Assembly (NCBI RefSeq): GCF_002257705.1
Contig: NZ_LSLK01000059.1
Span: forward strand, 372,001-436,000
Length of the DNA stretch: 64,000 nt
Reading direction: 5' to 3'
Source: Sporomusa silvacetica DSM 10669
GTDB taxonomy: Bacteria; Bacillota; Negativicutes; Sporomusales; Sporomusaceae
Position numbers and translations under genes: made by a program. Numbering within the stretch: position 1 is the first letter of the stretch; each line of letters opens with the position of its first letter. Below, piece by piece: positions 26,668 through 35,819 of the stretch. A model generated the notes under the pieces. That model did no database searches. It was not told where the DNA came from and saw only the letters and a list, made by a program, of their open reading frames with translations.

Positions 26668-27111
26668 GTGGTTATAGATATGTACCAAAATGAACTTCAA
26701 TTGTTGATCGTTTCGCTAGGTGACAGGCGCTATGGTATTGACATTGACCAAATTGCTTATTTGACGAATTTTGATTCAACCAACTCTGCTGTAGGTTTGG
26801 AACAACTGCTGGCAGCAGGTCCTTTTGCAAACTGCCATTATTCAAAAATGCTACTCATCAAGCAGAAATTGCAAACGCCAATCCTCATTAATGAACCTGA
26901 CGAGGTGGCAACATGCAAAGTCAGCGATATTCGTAAACTGCCTGATATTCTGACTGTAGCCGCGGGAAATAAAGGCGTGTGGGGACTTTTACCGCAGGAA
27001 AGTAACCTAATCATACTGATTGACTTTTACAAAAATCAACTATTTAAACGACTCACACGTAGTATTGATAAGCAGATATACGGTGCAGTCACAAGGAGCG
27101 AGTATCAATGA
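26668..27111 (+). CDS. Divergent CheW-like protein
   Basis: 147 residues. The start LQLLIVSLGDRRYGIDIDQIAYL is CheW-like, but the central glycine loop INLRG is absent. The starting codon is GTG 26668 or ATG 26680. It overlaps the receptor gene by four bases (ATGA). It may be a second coupling protein specific to this array. Confidence 0.65.
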   Translation: MVIDMYQNELQLLIVSLGDRRYGIDIDQIAYLTNFDSTNSAVGLEQLLAAGPFANCHYSKMLLIKQKLQTPILINEPDEVATCKVSDIRKLPDILTVAAGNKGVWGLLPQESNLIILIDFYKNQLFKRLTRSIDKQIYGAVTRSEYQ

Positions 27112-28625
27112 ACAGTAGTCTTAAGGTAAAAATAATAGGACTTATGGCGCTTTTCATGTGTTGTTTAGTGGCCGTATTGTCCTATGTTTCTGTTACTAGC
27201 ACACTTCAGCGCGGCGAAGTCCGGTTGCGTGAATACCAGGATATGCTTTATAAGCAAAAAACAGATAACATGAAAAATCTTGTTGAAGCAATTTCCAGTA
27301 CTGCTTCCTTAATGACAGAAGACGAGGCAAAACAATTTGTGCGCAATGCCCGTTATGGTATTGATGGGTACTTTTTGGTTATCAATACCAATGGCAGTGT
27401 GGCTGTCCATATTGATCAACCCCTGGAAGGGCAGTCTTTAACAACTATAAAAGATGCCGATAATCAAGCCTTTTTGCTGAAGCTGCTTGAACAATGCAAA
27501 GAAAAAGGTGAAGGTACAATCCAGTATACCTGGCTAAAACCAGGTTCCTCAAAAACCGAACCCAAATTATCGTATGGCAAAATCATCGGCAAGTGGAACT
27601 GGCTGGTAGTAACAGGCGTATATCTTGATGATGTGGCGGCGGCTGTTCATAAAGAAGAAAGCGATATTCAACAAGAGGTATGGACTACGGTGCAAAGATA
27701 TTTATTGATAGCAGCTTTCGCACTTGTACTTATTATTGCTGTAGCCGGTTTCTTTCTTAATCGTTATATAACCCGGCCATTGACCGGAGCCATTACAAAA
27801 GTAAATACCTATGCGACAAAAATGGATGAAACCGTGACAACCCAGGCCAGCTTTTCAATTGAGCTTTCCTCTTCGGTAAGCGAGATTTCCGCAACTATGG
27901 AGGAATTTTCGTCATCAGCTATTTTAATTAGCAATCATAGCCAGGGAGTGGCCGATAGTGCTGCGCAAACTTTGCAACGAACCCGGCAAGGCGTTGCTGA
28001 AGTCGAGGCCTTGATGGAAAAAATGAAGGAAATCTATAACGATAATCAAGTTAATATTCAGGAGATTGTTGCCTTAGGTCATAAGTCGAAAGAAGTTAAC
28101 AAAATCATGGAGTTTATCAATAATATTGCGAGTCAAACCCGCTTGATTGCCTTTAATGCCGCGCTAGAAGCAGCCAGCGCCGGGGAAGCTGGCAAACGTT
28201 TTGGGGTAGTTGCTTTAGAAATCAGACGCTTGGCCGATAGTGTCATGGAATCAACAAAAGAGATCGAAACTAAAAGTAATGAAATTGTGGCGGCAGTAAG
28301 CCGGCAGGTAGTTGCTTCTGAAAAGAATACTAAAGGAATTGAAGAAGGGATGGCCTATTCGGAGCGTACTGTTTCTATTATCTATGACATAGAGAATGCA
28401 GCGGATCAGACAACCGATGCAGTCCAGCAAATTGTTCTTTCTATCCAGCAGCAGCAAACCGCCGGCGAGCAGGTACTGACGGCATTAAGGCAGATTAAGC
28501 AAGGAACAAACGACAATACAACAATGATACAACAGACAAAAACAATTAGTAAAGAATTGGCTAATTTGGCCGAGGAACTGGAACGTGTCGTTGAACATGG
28601 TAAAAAGGTGGCAACAGCTGATTAA
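27108..28625 (+). CDS. Membrane chemoreceptor with a single Cache domain
   Basis: 505 residues. Membrane segments near 10-30 and 200-222 bracket a periplasmic single Cache (sCache_2) domain (ARYGIDGYFLVINTNGSV and LSYGKIIGKWNWLVVTGVY). The signalling hairpin reads SQTRLIAFNAALEAASAGEAGKRFGVV, several changes from the usual NLLALNAAIEAARAGE. There is no HAMP match as clear as in the other receptors. This divergence and its position inside the che cluster suggest that it is the dedicated input for this system. Confidence 0.9.
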   Translation: MNSSLKVKIIGLMALFMCCLVAVLSYVSVTSTLQRGEVRLREYQDMLYKQKTDNMKNLVEAISSTASLMTEDEAKQFVRNARYGIDGYFLVINTNGSVAVHIDQPLEGQSLTTIKDADNQAFLLKLLEQCKEKGEGTIQYTWLKPGSSKTEPKLSYGKIIGKWNWLVVTGVYLDDVAAAVHKEESDIQQEVWTTVQRYLLIAAFALVLIIAVAGFFLNRYITRPLTGAITKVNTYATKMDETVTTQASFSIELSSSVSEISATMEEFSSSAILISNHSQGVADSAAQTLQRTRQGVAEVEALMEKMKEIYNDNQVNIQEIVALGHKSKEVNKIMEFINNIASQTRLIAFNAALEAASAGEAGKRFGVVALEIRRLADSVMESTKEIETKSNEIVAAVSRQVVASEKNTKGIEEGMAYSERTVSIIYDIENAADQTTDAVQQIVLSIQQQQTAGEQVLTALRQIKQGTNDNTTMIQQTKTISKELANLAEELERVVEHGKKVATAD

Positions 28626-28648
28626 GTCAGCAGTTAGGCGGGGATTTT

Positions 28649-29677
28649 ATGGATGCTCAAAAGAACGCTATCAGGGTACTTATCGTTGACGCTTGCCCGA
28701 TTGTTCGGGAGTTTATAATTGGACTATTAGCAGAGGAAGCTGACATCAAGGTAGTCGGCGAAGCCGCTAATGGCGAAGAAGCAAGCAAGCAGGCTTTCCT
28801 GCTGCATCCTAATCTTATTATTATGGATATCGCAATGCCTGTCATGGATGGCTTAGAAGCCATTGAAGTTATTATGCAGAATAACCCTACTCCGATTATG
28901 GTTGTCACCGCCTATGACGATGCTCATTTAGCGTATGAAGCAGTAAGCAGGGGGGCCTTGGAGGTAGTCGAAAAACCCAGTATTGATTCCACGAATTATC
29001 GGCAATTTATTCATAAGATAAAACTATTGGCCGGGGTAAAAGTAATCAGGCATATCACCGGCAATAGGCAAGCAACACCAAAACATATTATTGCACAGAC
29101 ACAATCAAACCGCCGCTCTAAAGCGGTAGCTATCGCCTCCTCATTAGGTGGCGCAAAGGTATTGGAATCCATACTTTCCCAACTATCTGCTGATTTTCCG
29201 GCTCCGATTGTTATCGCCCAGCATATTTCTGAAGGTTTTGCCGAAGCGCTGGCAGACTGGCTTGATTATAAAACACCGCTTACCGTAAAGGTGGCGTCGC
29301 AATCCGAACCTTTGCTTCCAGGGAGAGTATTAATTGCCCCGCCGGAATATAACGTACAGGTGGATGTAGATGGCAACATGGGACTATTGCCCTATTCACC
29401 AGGGAATATCTATCATCCCTCCTGCGATAGGTTGCTTGCTTCTGTAGCGAATGTCTACCGCAAGGGGGCAGTAGGCATTATTCTGACAGGCATGGGGCAA
29501 GACGGGGTGAAGGGCATGCAAGCCATCAAAGCTGTTGGCGGCATTACCATAGCCCAAAATAAACAAACTTCACTCATCTATAACATGCCCAGACTAGTAA
29601 TTGAAGCTGGCTTAGCCGATTTTATTGTGGCGGAAAAAGATATAGCGTCCACATTGACTAAGGTACTTGCCTTATGA
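28649..29677 (+). CDS. cheB: CheB-type receptor methylesterase
   Basis: 342 residues. The N-terminal receiver has Asp60 in IIMDIAMP, Thr in VVTAYDD and Lys in EKP, but the acidic pair at the start reads DA instead of DD (LIVDACP). The C-terminal esterase has the triad Ser in ASSLGGA, His in AQHISEGF and Asp in LTGMGQDG. It removes methyl groups from receptor glutamates. It overlaps cheR by four bases. Confidence 0.9.
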   Translation: MDAQKNAIRVLIVDACPIVREFIIGLLAEEADIKVVGEAANGEEASKQAFLLHPNLIIMDIAMPVMDGLEAIEVIMQNNPTPIMVVTAYDDAHLAYEAVSRGALEVVEKPSIDSTNYRQFIHKIKLLAGVKVIRHITGNRQATPKHIIAQTQSNRRSKAVAIASSLGGAKVLESILSQLSADFPAPIVIAQHISEGFAEALADWLDYKTPLTVKVASQSEPLLPGRVLIAPPEYNVQVDVDGNMGLLPYSPGNIYHPSCDRLLASVANVYRKGAVGIILTGMGQDGVKGMQAIKAVGGITIAQNKQTSLIYNMPRLVIEAGLADFIVAEKDIASTLTKVLAL

Positions 29678-31227
29678 TTATGAAGGCAACTATGCTGCCA
29701 GCGCTTGATTTAGAAAAACTCAGCCTGCTCATCAACCAGCGGTATGGGCTGGAGTTTCGCCAACAACGACTGAAACTGTTACAAGAGGCTATACAAGAAC
29801 GTATGGAAGCATGTAAAATTTCTACTATCGATGAGTATCTGCAGTTAGTGCAGCAGCAGGAAGACGAACTATTGCTACTTATTAACCTGTTAACCATTCA
29901 TGAGACTTATTTTTTCCGTGAACCGGCCCACCTTGCTATTATGAGTAAGCAGGTCATTCCCCGGCTAGTTAAAACCGGGAAACACCTTCCTTTTCTTCGC
30001 CTGTTAAGCGCCGGTTGCTCAACAGGTGAAGAAGCCTATTCGATGGCAATAACTGCTCTTACAATACCTGGCGCAGGAATCGACTGGGACTTTGAAGTAA
30101 TCGGTGTTGATGTGGATAAAGAAGCCATAAAAAAGGCGCAAGCCGGTTTATATGGCTTATATTCTTTTCGTTCCTGTCCCAGAGATATCCGTGAAAATTG
30201 CTTTGATCGCATAGCAAAAGAAAGTTTTATGATTAAAAGCCATATCAAAAAAAAAGTACGGTTTGAGTCGCTAAACTTATTTGCGCAAGTGTATCCGGAC
30301 TGGACGCAAAACATGGACATCGTATTTTATCGGAATGTCGCCATTTATTTTTCTAAAGAACAGCAGCAAGAAGTCTTTCGTCGTTTGTCTGAGTTGCTAA
30401 AAACTGACGGCTGCTTATTTCTAAGCTGTACGGAAACTTTATATCACAATAATAAACTACTATCACTGGTTAAAAATAATGACGCATTTTATTACCAGAA
30501 ACAAGCTGCTGAAACATTTATTGGCCGCGCTGCTGTTACCAGAGAGATAACTGCAATAAATAGACAGTGTCTAACTGCTGACCAGCCAAGGCAAATTGCC
30601 GCATTACAACTAAAGAAACCGTCACCTAAACCTGCACTACCAACAGATCGTTCCAATCTAACAACCAGTAAGCGGCAATCGCCATTGCCATTAGCTGCTA
30701 AAAGTGCTCGCTGCCAGCAACGGTTCACAGCTGCACTGGAATTAATGAAACTGAAAAAATACCCTGAGGCCATTAGCCGCCTGGACGAAATCCTTGCCGT
30801 TGATTCCTTTTTCATTAAGGCTTATACCTTAAAAGCCAATATTCTCCTTAATCTTCAATGTGTTGACACCGCTACAGAACTTTGTCAGACGGCACTGATG
30901 CTGGATACCTTTTGCCTGGAGGCCTATTTGCTACTTGGCATGGCAGCAAAACTTACCGGACAGCAGGCCGAGGCTATTAAGCGCTTTAAGGAAGCGGTGT
31001 ATGTATATCCCGAATGTTGGCTGGCTCATTTCTTTTTGGCTGAAATGTATCAGCTGCCGGAAGAAACCCCCTACGCCAAACGGGAATATGAATTGGCTAT
31101 GAAAATACTCAAACAAGGCAACTTTGAAAAACACGGGTTAAGCTTTTTTCTAGTGCCGTTTCAACTTGATAACTTTATCCAATTATGCCAGCACAATATA
31201 GCAAAATTGCAGGCTTACGACCACTAA
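29674..31227 (+). CDS. cheR: CheR-type methyltransferase fused to TPR repeats
   Basis: 517 residues. The methyltransferase part (1-275) has ETYFFREPAHL, SAGCSTGEEAYSMA for SAM binding and FYRNVAIYFSK. A Pro/Lys-rich linker (about 300-340) leads to tetratricopeptide repeats (345-480), with FIKAYTLKANILLNL and CLEAYLLLGMAAKL. CheR-TPR fusions are typical of chemosensory systems with non-motility roles. Translationally coupled to cheB. Confidence 0.9.
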   Translation: MIMKATMLPALDLEKLSLLINQRYGLEFRQQRLKLLQEAIQERMEACKISTIDEYLQLVQQQEDELLLLINLLTIHETYFFREPAHLAIMSKQVIPRLVKTGKHLPFLRLLSAGCSTGEEAYSMAITALTIPGAGIDWDFEVIGVDVDKEAIKKAQAGLYGLYSFRSCPRDIRENCFDRIAKESFMIKSHIKKKVRFESLNLFAQVYPDWTQNMDIVFYRNVAIYFSKEQQQEVFRRLSELLKTDGCLFLSCTETLYHNNKLLSLVKNNDAFYYQKQAAETFIGRAAVTREITAINRQCLTADQPRQIAALQLKKPSPKPALPTDRSNLTTSKRQSPLPLAAKSARCQQRFTAALELMKLKKYPEAISRLDEILAVDSFFIKAYTLKANILLNLQCVDTATELCQTALMLDTFCLEAYLLLGMAAKLTGQQAEAIKRFKEAVYVYPECWLAHFFLAEMYQLPEETPYAKREYELAMKILKQGNFEKHGLSFFLVPFQLDNFIQLCQHNIAKLQAYDH

Positions 31228-31256
31228 ATCCCTACTGAAGGAGAGGGTATGGCATT

Positions 31257-33437
31257 ATGGCATTAAATATCAAACTTCTTTCGGCTAAATTTACAGTAGA
31301 AGCCGCGAAACATTGCGATCAAATTGAAAAAGAATTACTCACATTAGAGGCACGAGGCTTTTCCCCAGAAATTCTTGATTCGGTTTTTCGGGCTGCGCAC
31401 ACGCTAAAAGGTGCCGCCCGAATGCTAAAATTAACAGGTATTTCAACAGTAGCACACCGAATGGAAGATGCTTTAGAGCTGCTGAGAAGTGGACAAAGCA
31501 GCCTTTCCCAAGAGGTAATGGATCTTTTATTAAAAGGCGTTGATACGATTCGGCAACTACTTGCTGCAGTTGCTGCCGAGACCCCTTTGCCGGAATCATT
31601 GCCACCAGTCTGCTTTGAACTGGAGCAATTTCTGCATAAAGATACCGCTGAGAACCAGGAAAAATGCCCTGATCAGACTTCTGCAAAAATTACAGATGAT
31701 CGTGTCCAGGATGACGCTTCAAACATCACCCATGATTTTGTCCAAATACGTGCAGAGCGGTTAGATGAATTAATCCAGTTGATGGGAGAAGTCGTTTCTT
31801 TTCAATACCGAAAAAGGCAGCAAGCCAGTATAGTACGCGATATCATGCGATTATCAACAACAAGTCTTACGTTAGCATCTTGCCAAACTCTTACCACTGC
31901 GCAGACAGAACCGGTTCGCAATGAATTGGCAGCTACATTAGCCGCTATGCACAGTCAATTGTCGAAATTTCAAGATTCCCTGCGCAATGACGCTGTAATC
32001 GAAAACCTTCTGACCGCTAACCTGCAGGAACGGTCTTTGAAAATACGAATGCTGCCGCTATCAACCGTTTTTGATAAAATCAACCGTGTAGTTAGAGATC
32101 TTACCCGCACAACAGGCAAAGAAATTGAATTTCAAGTTGAAGGCGGCAATACCGAACTTGATCGTAAAATTATTGAGCATTTGGGCGATTGTTTACTCCA
32201 TATGGTTCGCAATGCCGTTGACCACGGTATCGAATTGCCGCAAGACCGGGTTATGGCTGGTAAAAGAGCATGTGGAATCATCCGGTTATCCGCTTTTTAC
32301 GATTCAGGAGGAGTCACTATTGTTCTCCATGATGACGGAGCAGGCATCTCTTTAGATCAGATAAAAACGACAGCTGTAAAGAAACGGCTGCTAACTGAAG
32401 CTGCTGTGAGTACCCTTACAGAAATGGAATTGCTGGATTTGCTCTTTTTATCTGGTTTTAGCACCAGTCCCATTATTACCGACATATCCGGGCGCGGTGT
32501 AGGAATGAATGTTGTCAAACAAACAATTACAGAGAAGCTTAAGGGCTCAGTCAGAATCCAGACACACGCCGGAAAAGGAACTACATTTTTGCTGAAAGTA
32601 CCCATCACTCTGGCACTTTCACGAATGTTACTTGTAGCAGCAGCCAATCACACCTTCGCCATACCCGCCTACTCGGTTCAGGAAATAGTAATGGTACCTG
32701 CCAGCCAAGTTATCCATGTCGTCAGCAAACGCGCCCTGCGCATACGTGAGCAAATTGTCCCCCTGGAGGAACTTGAGACGATTCTGAGTTGCCCACAAAC
32801 CGTACCGCATGAGCGATCTGAGTTATTGATTATCTTACTGGCAGCCGGCGCGGAGAGACTAGGCCTAATTGTTGATACTGTCATAAGTGAAGCCGACATG
32901 GTTATAAAACCTTTACCTTCAGCGCTAGCGTCACTTGCGTTGCTTTCCGGTTTTACTGTTGGCAGCAATGATGAAATAATTAGTGTGCTCGGAGTCACAG
33001 CACTACTAAAGCAGGCTCGCAAGAATAAGCTGCCTGCAGGTATTTCCTCAGAAATTGACTTGCAAAAACAATACAAAACCATTCTGGTTGTCGACGATTC
33101 TGCCAATACCAGGGATATTGTAAAAAGCATTCTCGAGTCCTATGGCTACAAGGTGGATTTGGCCGAAGACGGGCTGGATGCTATTGAAAAAACTGACAAA
33201 AAAGTATATGATGCTGTTATAACCGATGTCGAAATGCCTCAGCTTGATGGCTTCAGCCTTACTTCGCATTTGCGTCAAGATGAGCGGTATCAACAAATTC
33301 CGGTGATAATTGTAACCTCCCGCGAAAAGGCGGAAGATAAGCGGCGGGGTATTCAGGTTGGTGCCAACGCCTATATTGTTAAAGGTGCCTTTGATCAAAC
33401 TAACCTTATTGAAACACTAAAAAATGTAATCGGTTAG
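31257..33437 (+). CDS. cheA: Hybrid CheA kinase with C-terminal receiver
   Basis: 726 residues. HPt domain with phospho-His48 in RAAHTLKGAARML; a linker without a recognisable P2; dimerisation helices (about 160-245); ATPase with MVRNAVDHGIELP, DDGAGIS and GRGVGMNVV; a CheW-like domain (about 460-590); a receiver from about 605 with VVDDSANTRD, Asp in ITDVEMPQLDG, Thr and Lys all present. Hybrid CheA proteins are typical of alternative-function chemosensory clusters. The attached receiver could act as a phosphate sink or relay. Confidence 0.93.
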   Translation: MALNIKLLSAKFTVEAAKHCDQIEKELLTLEARGFSPEILDSVFRAAHTLKGAARMLKLTGISTVAHRMEDALELLRSGQSSLSQEVMDLLLKGVDTIRQLLAAVAAETPLPESLPPVCFELEQFLHKDTAENQEKCPDQTSAKITDDRVQDDASNITHDFVQIRAERLDELIQLMGEVVSFQYRKRQQASIVRDIMRLSTTSLTLASCQTLTTAQTEPVRNELAATLAAMHSQLSKFQDSLRNDAVIENLLTANLQERSLKIRMLPLSTVFDKINRVVRDLTRTTGKEIEFQVEGGNTELDRKIIEHLGDCLLHMVRNAVDHGIELPQDRVMAGKRACGIIRLSAFYDSGGVTIVLHDDGAGISLDQIKTTAVKKRLLTEAAVSTLTEMELLDLLFLSGFSTSPIITDISGRGVGMNVVKQTITEKLKGSVRIQTHAGKGTTFLLKVPITLALSRMLLVAAANHTFAIPAYSVQEIVMVPASQVIHVVSKRALRIREQIVPLEELETILSCPQTVPHERSELLIILLAAGAERLGLIVDTVISEADMVIKPLPSALASLALLSGFTVGSNDEIISVLGVTALLKQARKNKLPAGISSEIDLQKQYKTILVVDDSANTRDIVKSILESYGYKVDLAEDGLDAIEKTDKKVYDAVITDVEMPQLDGFSLTSHLRQDERYQQIPVIIVTSREKAEDKRRGIQVGANAYIVKGAFDQTNLIETLKNVIG

Positions 33438-33458
33438 TACGTTTGAAAGGGATGAACC

Positions 33459-34061
33459 ATGGATAAACCTATAAACACCAACACTCCTCCAATAAAATTG
33501 CTGCTTATTGAAGATGACAGCTTTATGCGGGAAATGATTGCCTTAACCCTGGAAACAGAGAACTATGAAGTTACCGGTGTCGAGAGCGGTACAGAAGCCT
33601 TGCAAAAGCTAAACAGTTGCAACAAATATGGTGGCATTATTTCTGATATGTATTTGCCAGATACCGATGGACTTACACTCTTTGAACAAGTCCATCCTGA
33701 GTATCCTGACCTACTGTTTCTAATTTTAACCAGTGAAACCGATGAAATCATTGTCCGGAAAGCAGCCAATCTGGGAATCACCTATATTCTAAAAGATGAA
33801 AATTTTGCCGAAACAGTTCTGACTGCATTAGCTAACCTGCCACAAATAGAAACCGCACCTGCTTCTCTAGCCCAAATGCCTGCAAAACTATTTCATGACC
33901 TTAATCAGCCGCTTAATTCGATAAAAATGATTGCCGGCGGTATCCTCTTTTTGCTAAAGCAGGGGGAAAAGCTACCTGATGAAGAACTTTCCGACTGCAT
34001 GGAAAAAATTTCGGTCCAAACTGACCTTCTTGCCAGTATGCTTAAAAAAATGCGAATGTAA
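33459..34061 (+). CDS. Receiver protein with a kinase-less DHp-like domain
   Basis: 200 residues. The receiver (12-128) is complete: EDD, Asp63 in ISDMYLPD, Thr in LTSETD and Lys in LKDEN. After a linker, residues 143-200 carry FHDLNQPLNSIKMIAGGIL, which resembles the phospho-accepting helix of histidine kinases (His146), followed by a second helix, but no ATPase domain follows. It may pass phosphate between CheA and the sigma-54 regulator encoded next, or bind another kinase. The function is an inference. Confidence 0.75.
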   Translation: MDKPINTNTPPIKLLLIEDDSFMREMIALTLETENYEVTGVESGTEALQKLNSCNKYGGIISDMYLPDTDGLTLFEQVHPEYPDLLFLILTSETDEIIVRKAANLGITYILKDENFAETVLTALANLPQIETAPASLAQMPAKLFHDLNQPLNSIKMIAGGILFLLKQGEKLPDEELSDCMEKISVQTDLLASMLKKMRM

Positions 34062-34098
34062 ATTGCTTAACCAAGTATTAGCCAAGGGGGGATATCGA

Positions 34099-35574
34099 AT
34101 GAAGATATTGCTCATAGATGATGAACAGCATAGCCGTCAGGCTATGCTGTGGTTTTTAAAGCACCAGAACCATGAAGTAACAGAATGCGCCAATGGCGCG
34201 GAAGCTTTGGAAAAATTTTCTACCGACGATTACCCTATGGTATTATCAGATATTCAGATGCCAGGATTGTCTGGCATTGAACTGGCTAAAGCGATTAAAA
34301 AGCTGCCCAATAGCTGGCAAACCGATATTGTTCTCTTCACAGGCTATGCTGACTTAAACTCGGCGGTTACCGCATTACGTGCAGGAGTCTATGATTATCT
34401 GACAAAACCCGTAAATCCGGAAGAACTTAGTTCTGTCATTGAGCGGGTTGCCGAACACCAGGCACTTTTGCGGGAAAATAAAAACCTGACAGAACGCTTT
34501 CACGATGAAGTACATGCTGCAACCGAAGAAACCCGGCGTGAACTTGTCCAAATAAAACAAATTGTAGCAGAATCCATCATTGGTTCAGTAGGTGTTTTTT
34601 CAGAATGCATGCAGGCGATTTTTCACCAAGCCGAGCAACTGCACGCCGACCGGTCCATTCCGGTCTTAATTGAGGGTGAGACTGGCACAGGCAAAGAAGT
34701 AATTTCCAAGCTGATTCACTATGGAAGCCGTTTTGATCCCTTGAGTACCACCCCTTTTGTAGATATTAATTGCGCTGCACTAGCGCCGACTCTTTTTGAG
34801 AGCGAACTTTTCGGCTATGAGGCAGGTTCCTTTACCGGCAGTATGGCCAAAGGGGCAAAAGGCAAATTCGATTTAGCCCATAGTGGAACCTTGCTGCTTG
34901 ACGAAATCGGTGAAATTCCTTCTGATTTACAGGGAAAATTACTCCGCGTACTGCAGGAAAAAGAATTTTACCGAGTAGGTGGGTTGAAGAAAATTAAAAC
35001 TAATATCCGCCTTATCTGCGCAACCAATATACCTTTGGAGCAAGGTGTCGAACATGGCACTTTCCGGAAGGATCTATATTTCCGCCTGAAAGTTGCGCAT
35101 ATTGTCATTCCGCCGCTGAGAAATCGTAAAGAGGAAATTCTGCCGATGGCCACTATGTTCTTACAGGATTTTTCACGACACAAGAAGAAGCAGTTTGCCA
35201 CAATTGCTCCGCAAACAGCCAGGATTATGGAAGAATATAATTGGCCAGGAAATATCAGGGAATTGCGGAACATTATCGAATATGCCACCTTTGCCTATAA
35301 TGATAAAGAACTAAAGCCGGAACACATTATCGGACTATTACAACCACGACAAGAACAACCGGCTTCCTTACCGGAACGCAGCGGTATTCTTGAGCTTCCT
35401 TTTCCACTACAGGGTTATCCGTTGAAAAACTACACTGAGGATATCATCCTGAAAATTTTGGCGGCACATAATAACAATCAATCAGCTACAGCCAATTATT
35501 TAGGAATTTCCCGCAGAGCATTATCCTATCGCCTAGAAGAAATGCGCAATAAAAAAGAACACCACCTGGCATAG
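34099..35574 (+). CDS. NtrC-type sigma-54 response regulator
   Basis: 491 residues: receiver with Asp51 in LSDIQMPG, AAA+ domain with GETGTGKE, LLLDEIGE and a sigma-54 contact loop reading GSFTGS (consensus GAFTGA), then a Fis-type helix-turn-helix (QSATANYLGISRRALSYRL). The ATG at 34099 follows AAGGGGGG; the longer open frame to 33979 overlaps the previous gene. It is the last gene of the che cluster, and a perfect sigma-54 promoter lies 160 bp downstream in front of the cyclase gene. The likely kinase is the cluster's CheA, by analogy with CrdA of the Myxococcus Che3 system. Confidence 0.92.
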   Translation: MKILLIDDEQHSRQAMLWFLKHQNHEVTECANGAEALEKFSTDDYPMVLSDIQMPGLSGIELAKAIKKLPNSWQTDIVLFTGYADLNSAVTALRAGVYDYLTKPVNPEELSSVIERVAEHQALLRENKNLTERFHDEVHAATEETRRELVQIKQIVAESIIGSVGVFSECMQAIFHQAEQLHADRSIPVLIEGETGTGKEVISKLIHYGSRFDPLSTTPFVDINCAALAPTLFESELFGYEAGSFTGSMAKGAKGKFDLAHSGTLLLDEIGEIPSDLQGKLLRVLQEKEFYRVGGLKKIKTNIRLICATNIPLEQGVEHGTFRKDLYFRLKVAHIVIPPLRNRKEEILPMATMFLQDFSRHKKKQFATIAPQTARIMEEYNWPGNIRELRNIIEYATFAYNDKELKPEHIIGLLQPRQEQPASLPERSGILELPFPLQGYPLKNYTEDIILKILAAHNNNQSATANYLGISRRALSYRLEEMRNKKEHHLA

Positions 35575-35589
35575 TTACAAAAATTTCTC

Positions 35590-35620
35590 ACAAAAACTTC
35601 TCACCTGAGAAGTTTTTGTA
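35590..35620 (+). terminator. Terminator after the chemosensory cluster
   Basis: Stem AAAAACTTCTC / GAGAAGTTTTT with a four-base loop, ending in a T run, shortly after the stop of the NtrC-type gene. Confidence 0.8.
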
Positions 35621-35648
35621 GCCTTCTTTCCTTCTAACTGCTATTATA

Positions 35649-35684
35649 ACAATATTTTAAAAGCACCAGTTTTAATATTATTGT
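35649..35684. promoter_or_regulatory. Imperfect inverted repeat, candidate enhancer site
   Basis: ACAATATTTTAAAA and TTTTAATATTATTGT are near complements around a seven-base centre, ending 50 bp before the -24 element at 35734. It is a candidate site for the NtrC-type protein encoded upstream. The A/T-rich sequence makes chance possible. Confidence 0.4.
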
Positions 35685-35733
35685 GACGTATTCTCTGGCT
35701 CAATGCACTATATATATAACGCAAATGCTAACA

Positions 35734-35749
35734 TGGCATGCTTTTTGCA
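35734..35749 (+). promoter_or_regulatory. Sigma-54 promoter of the cyclase-receptor-larA unit
   Basis: TGGCATGCTTTTTGCA, a full -24/-12 match, 71 bp before the cyclase start. Confidence 0.85.
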
Positions 35750-35819
35750 TTAATAATTTAAAATAGTTTAATTCAATTACATAATGCATATATGGTGTAC
35801 TAACAGGAGATGAATTGTT

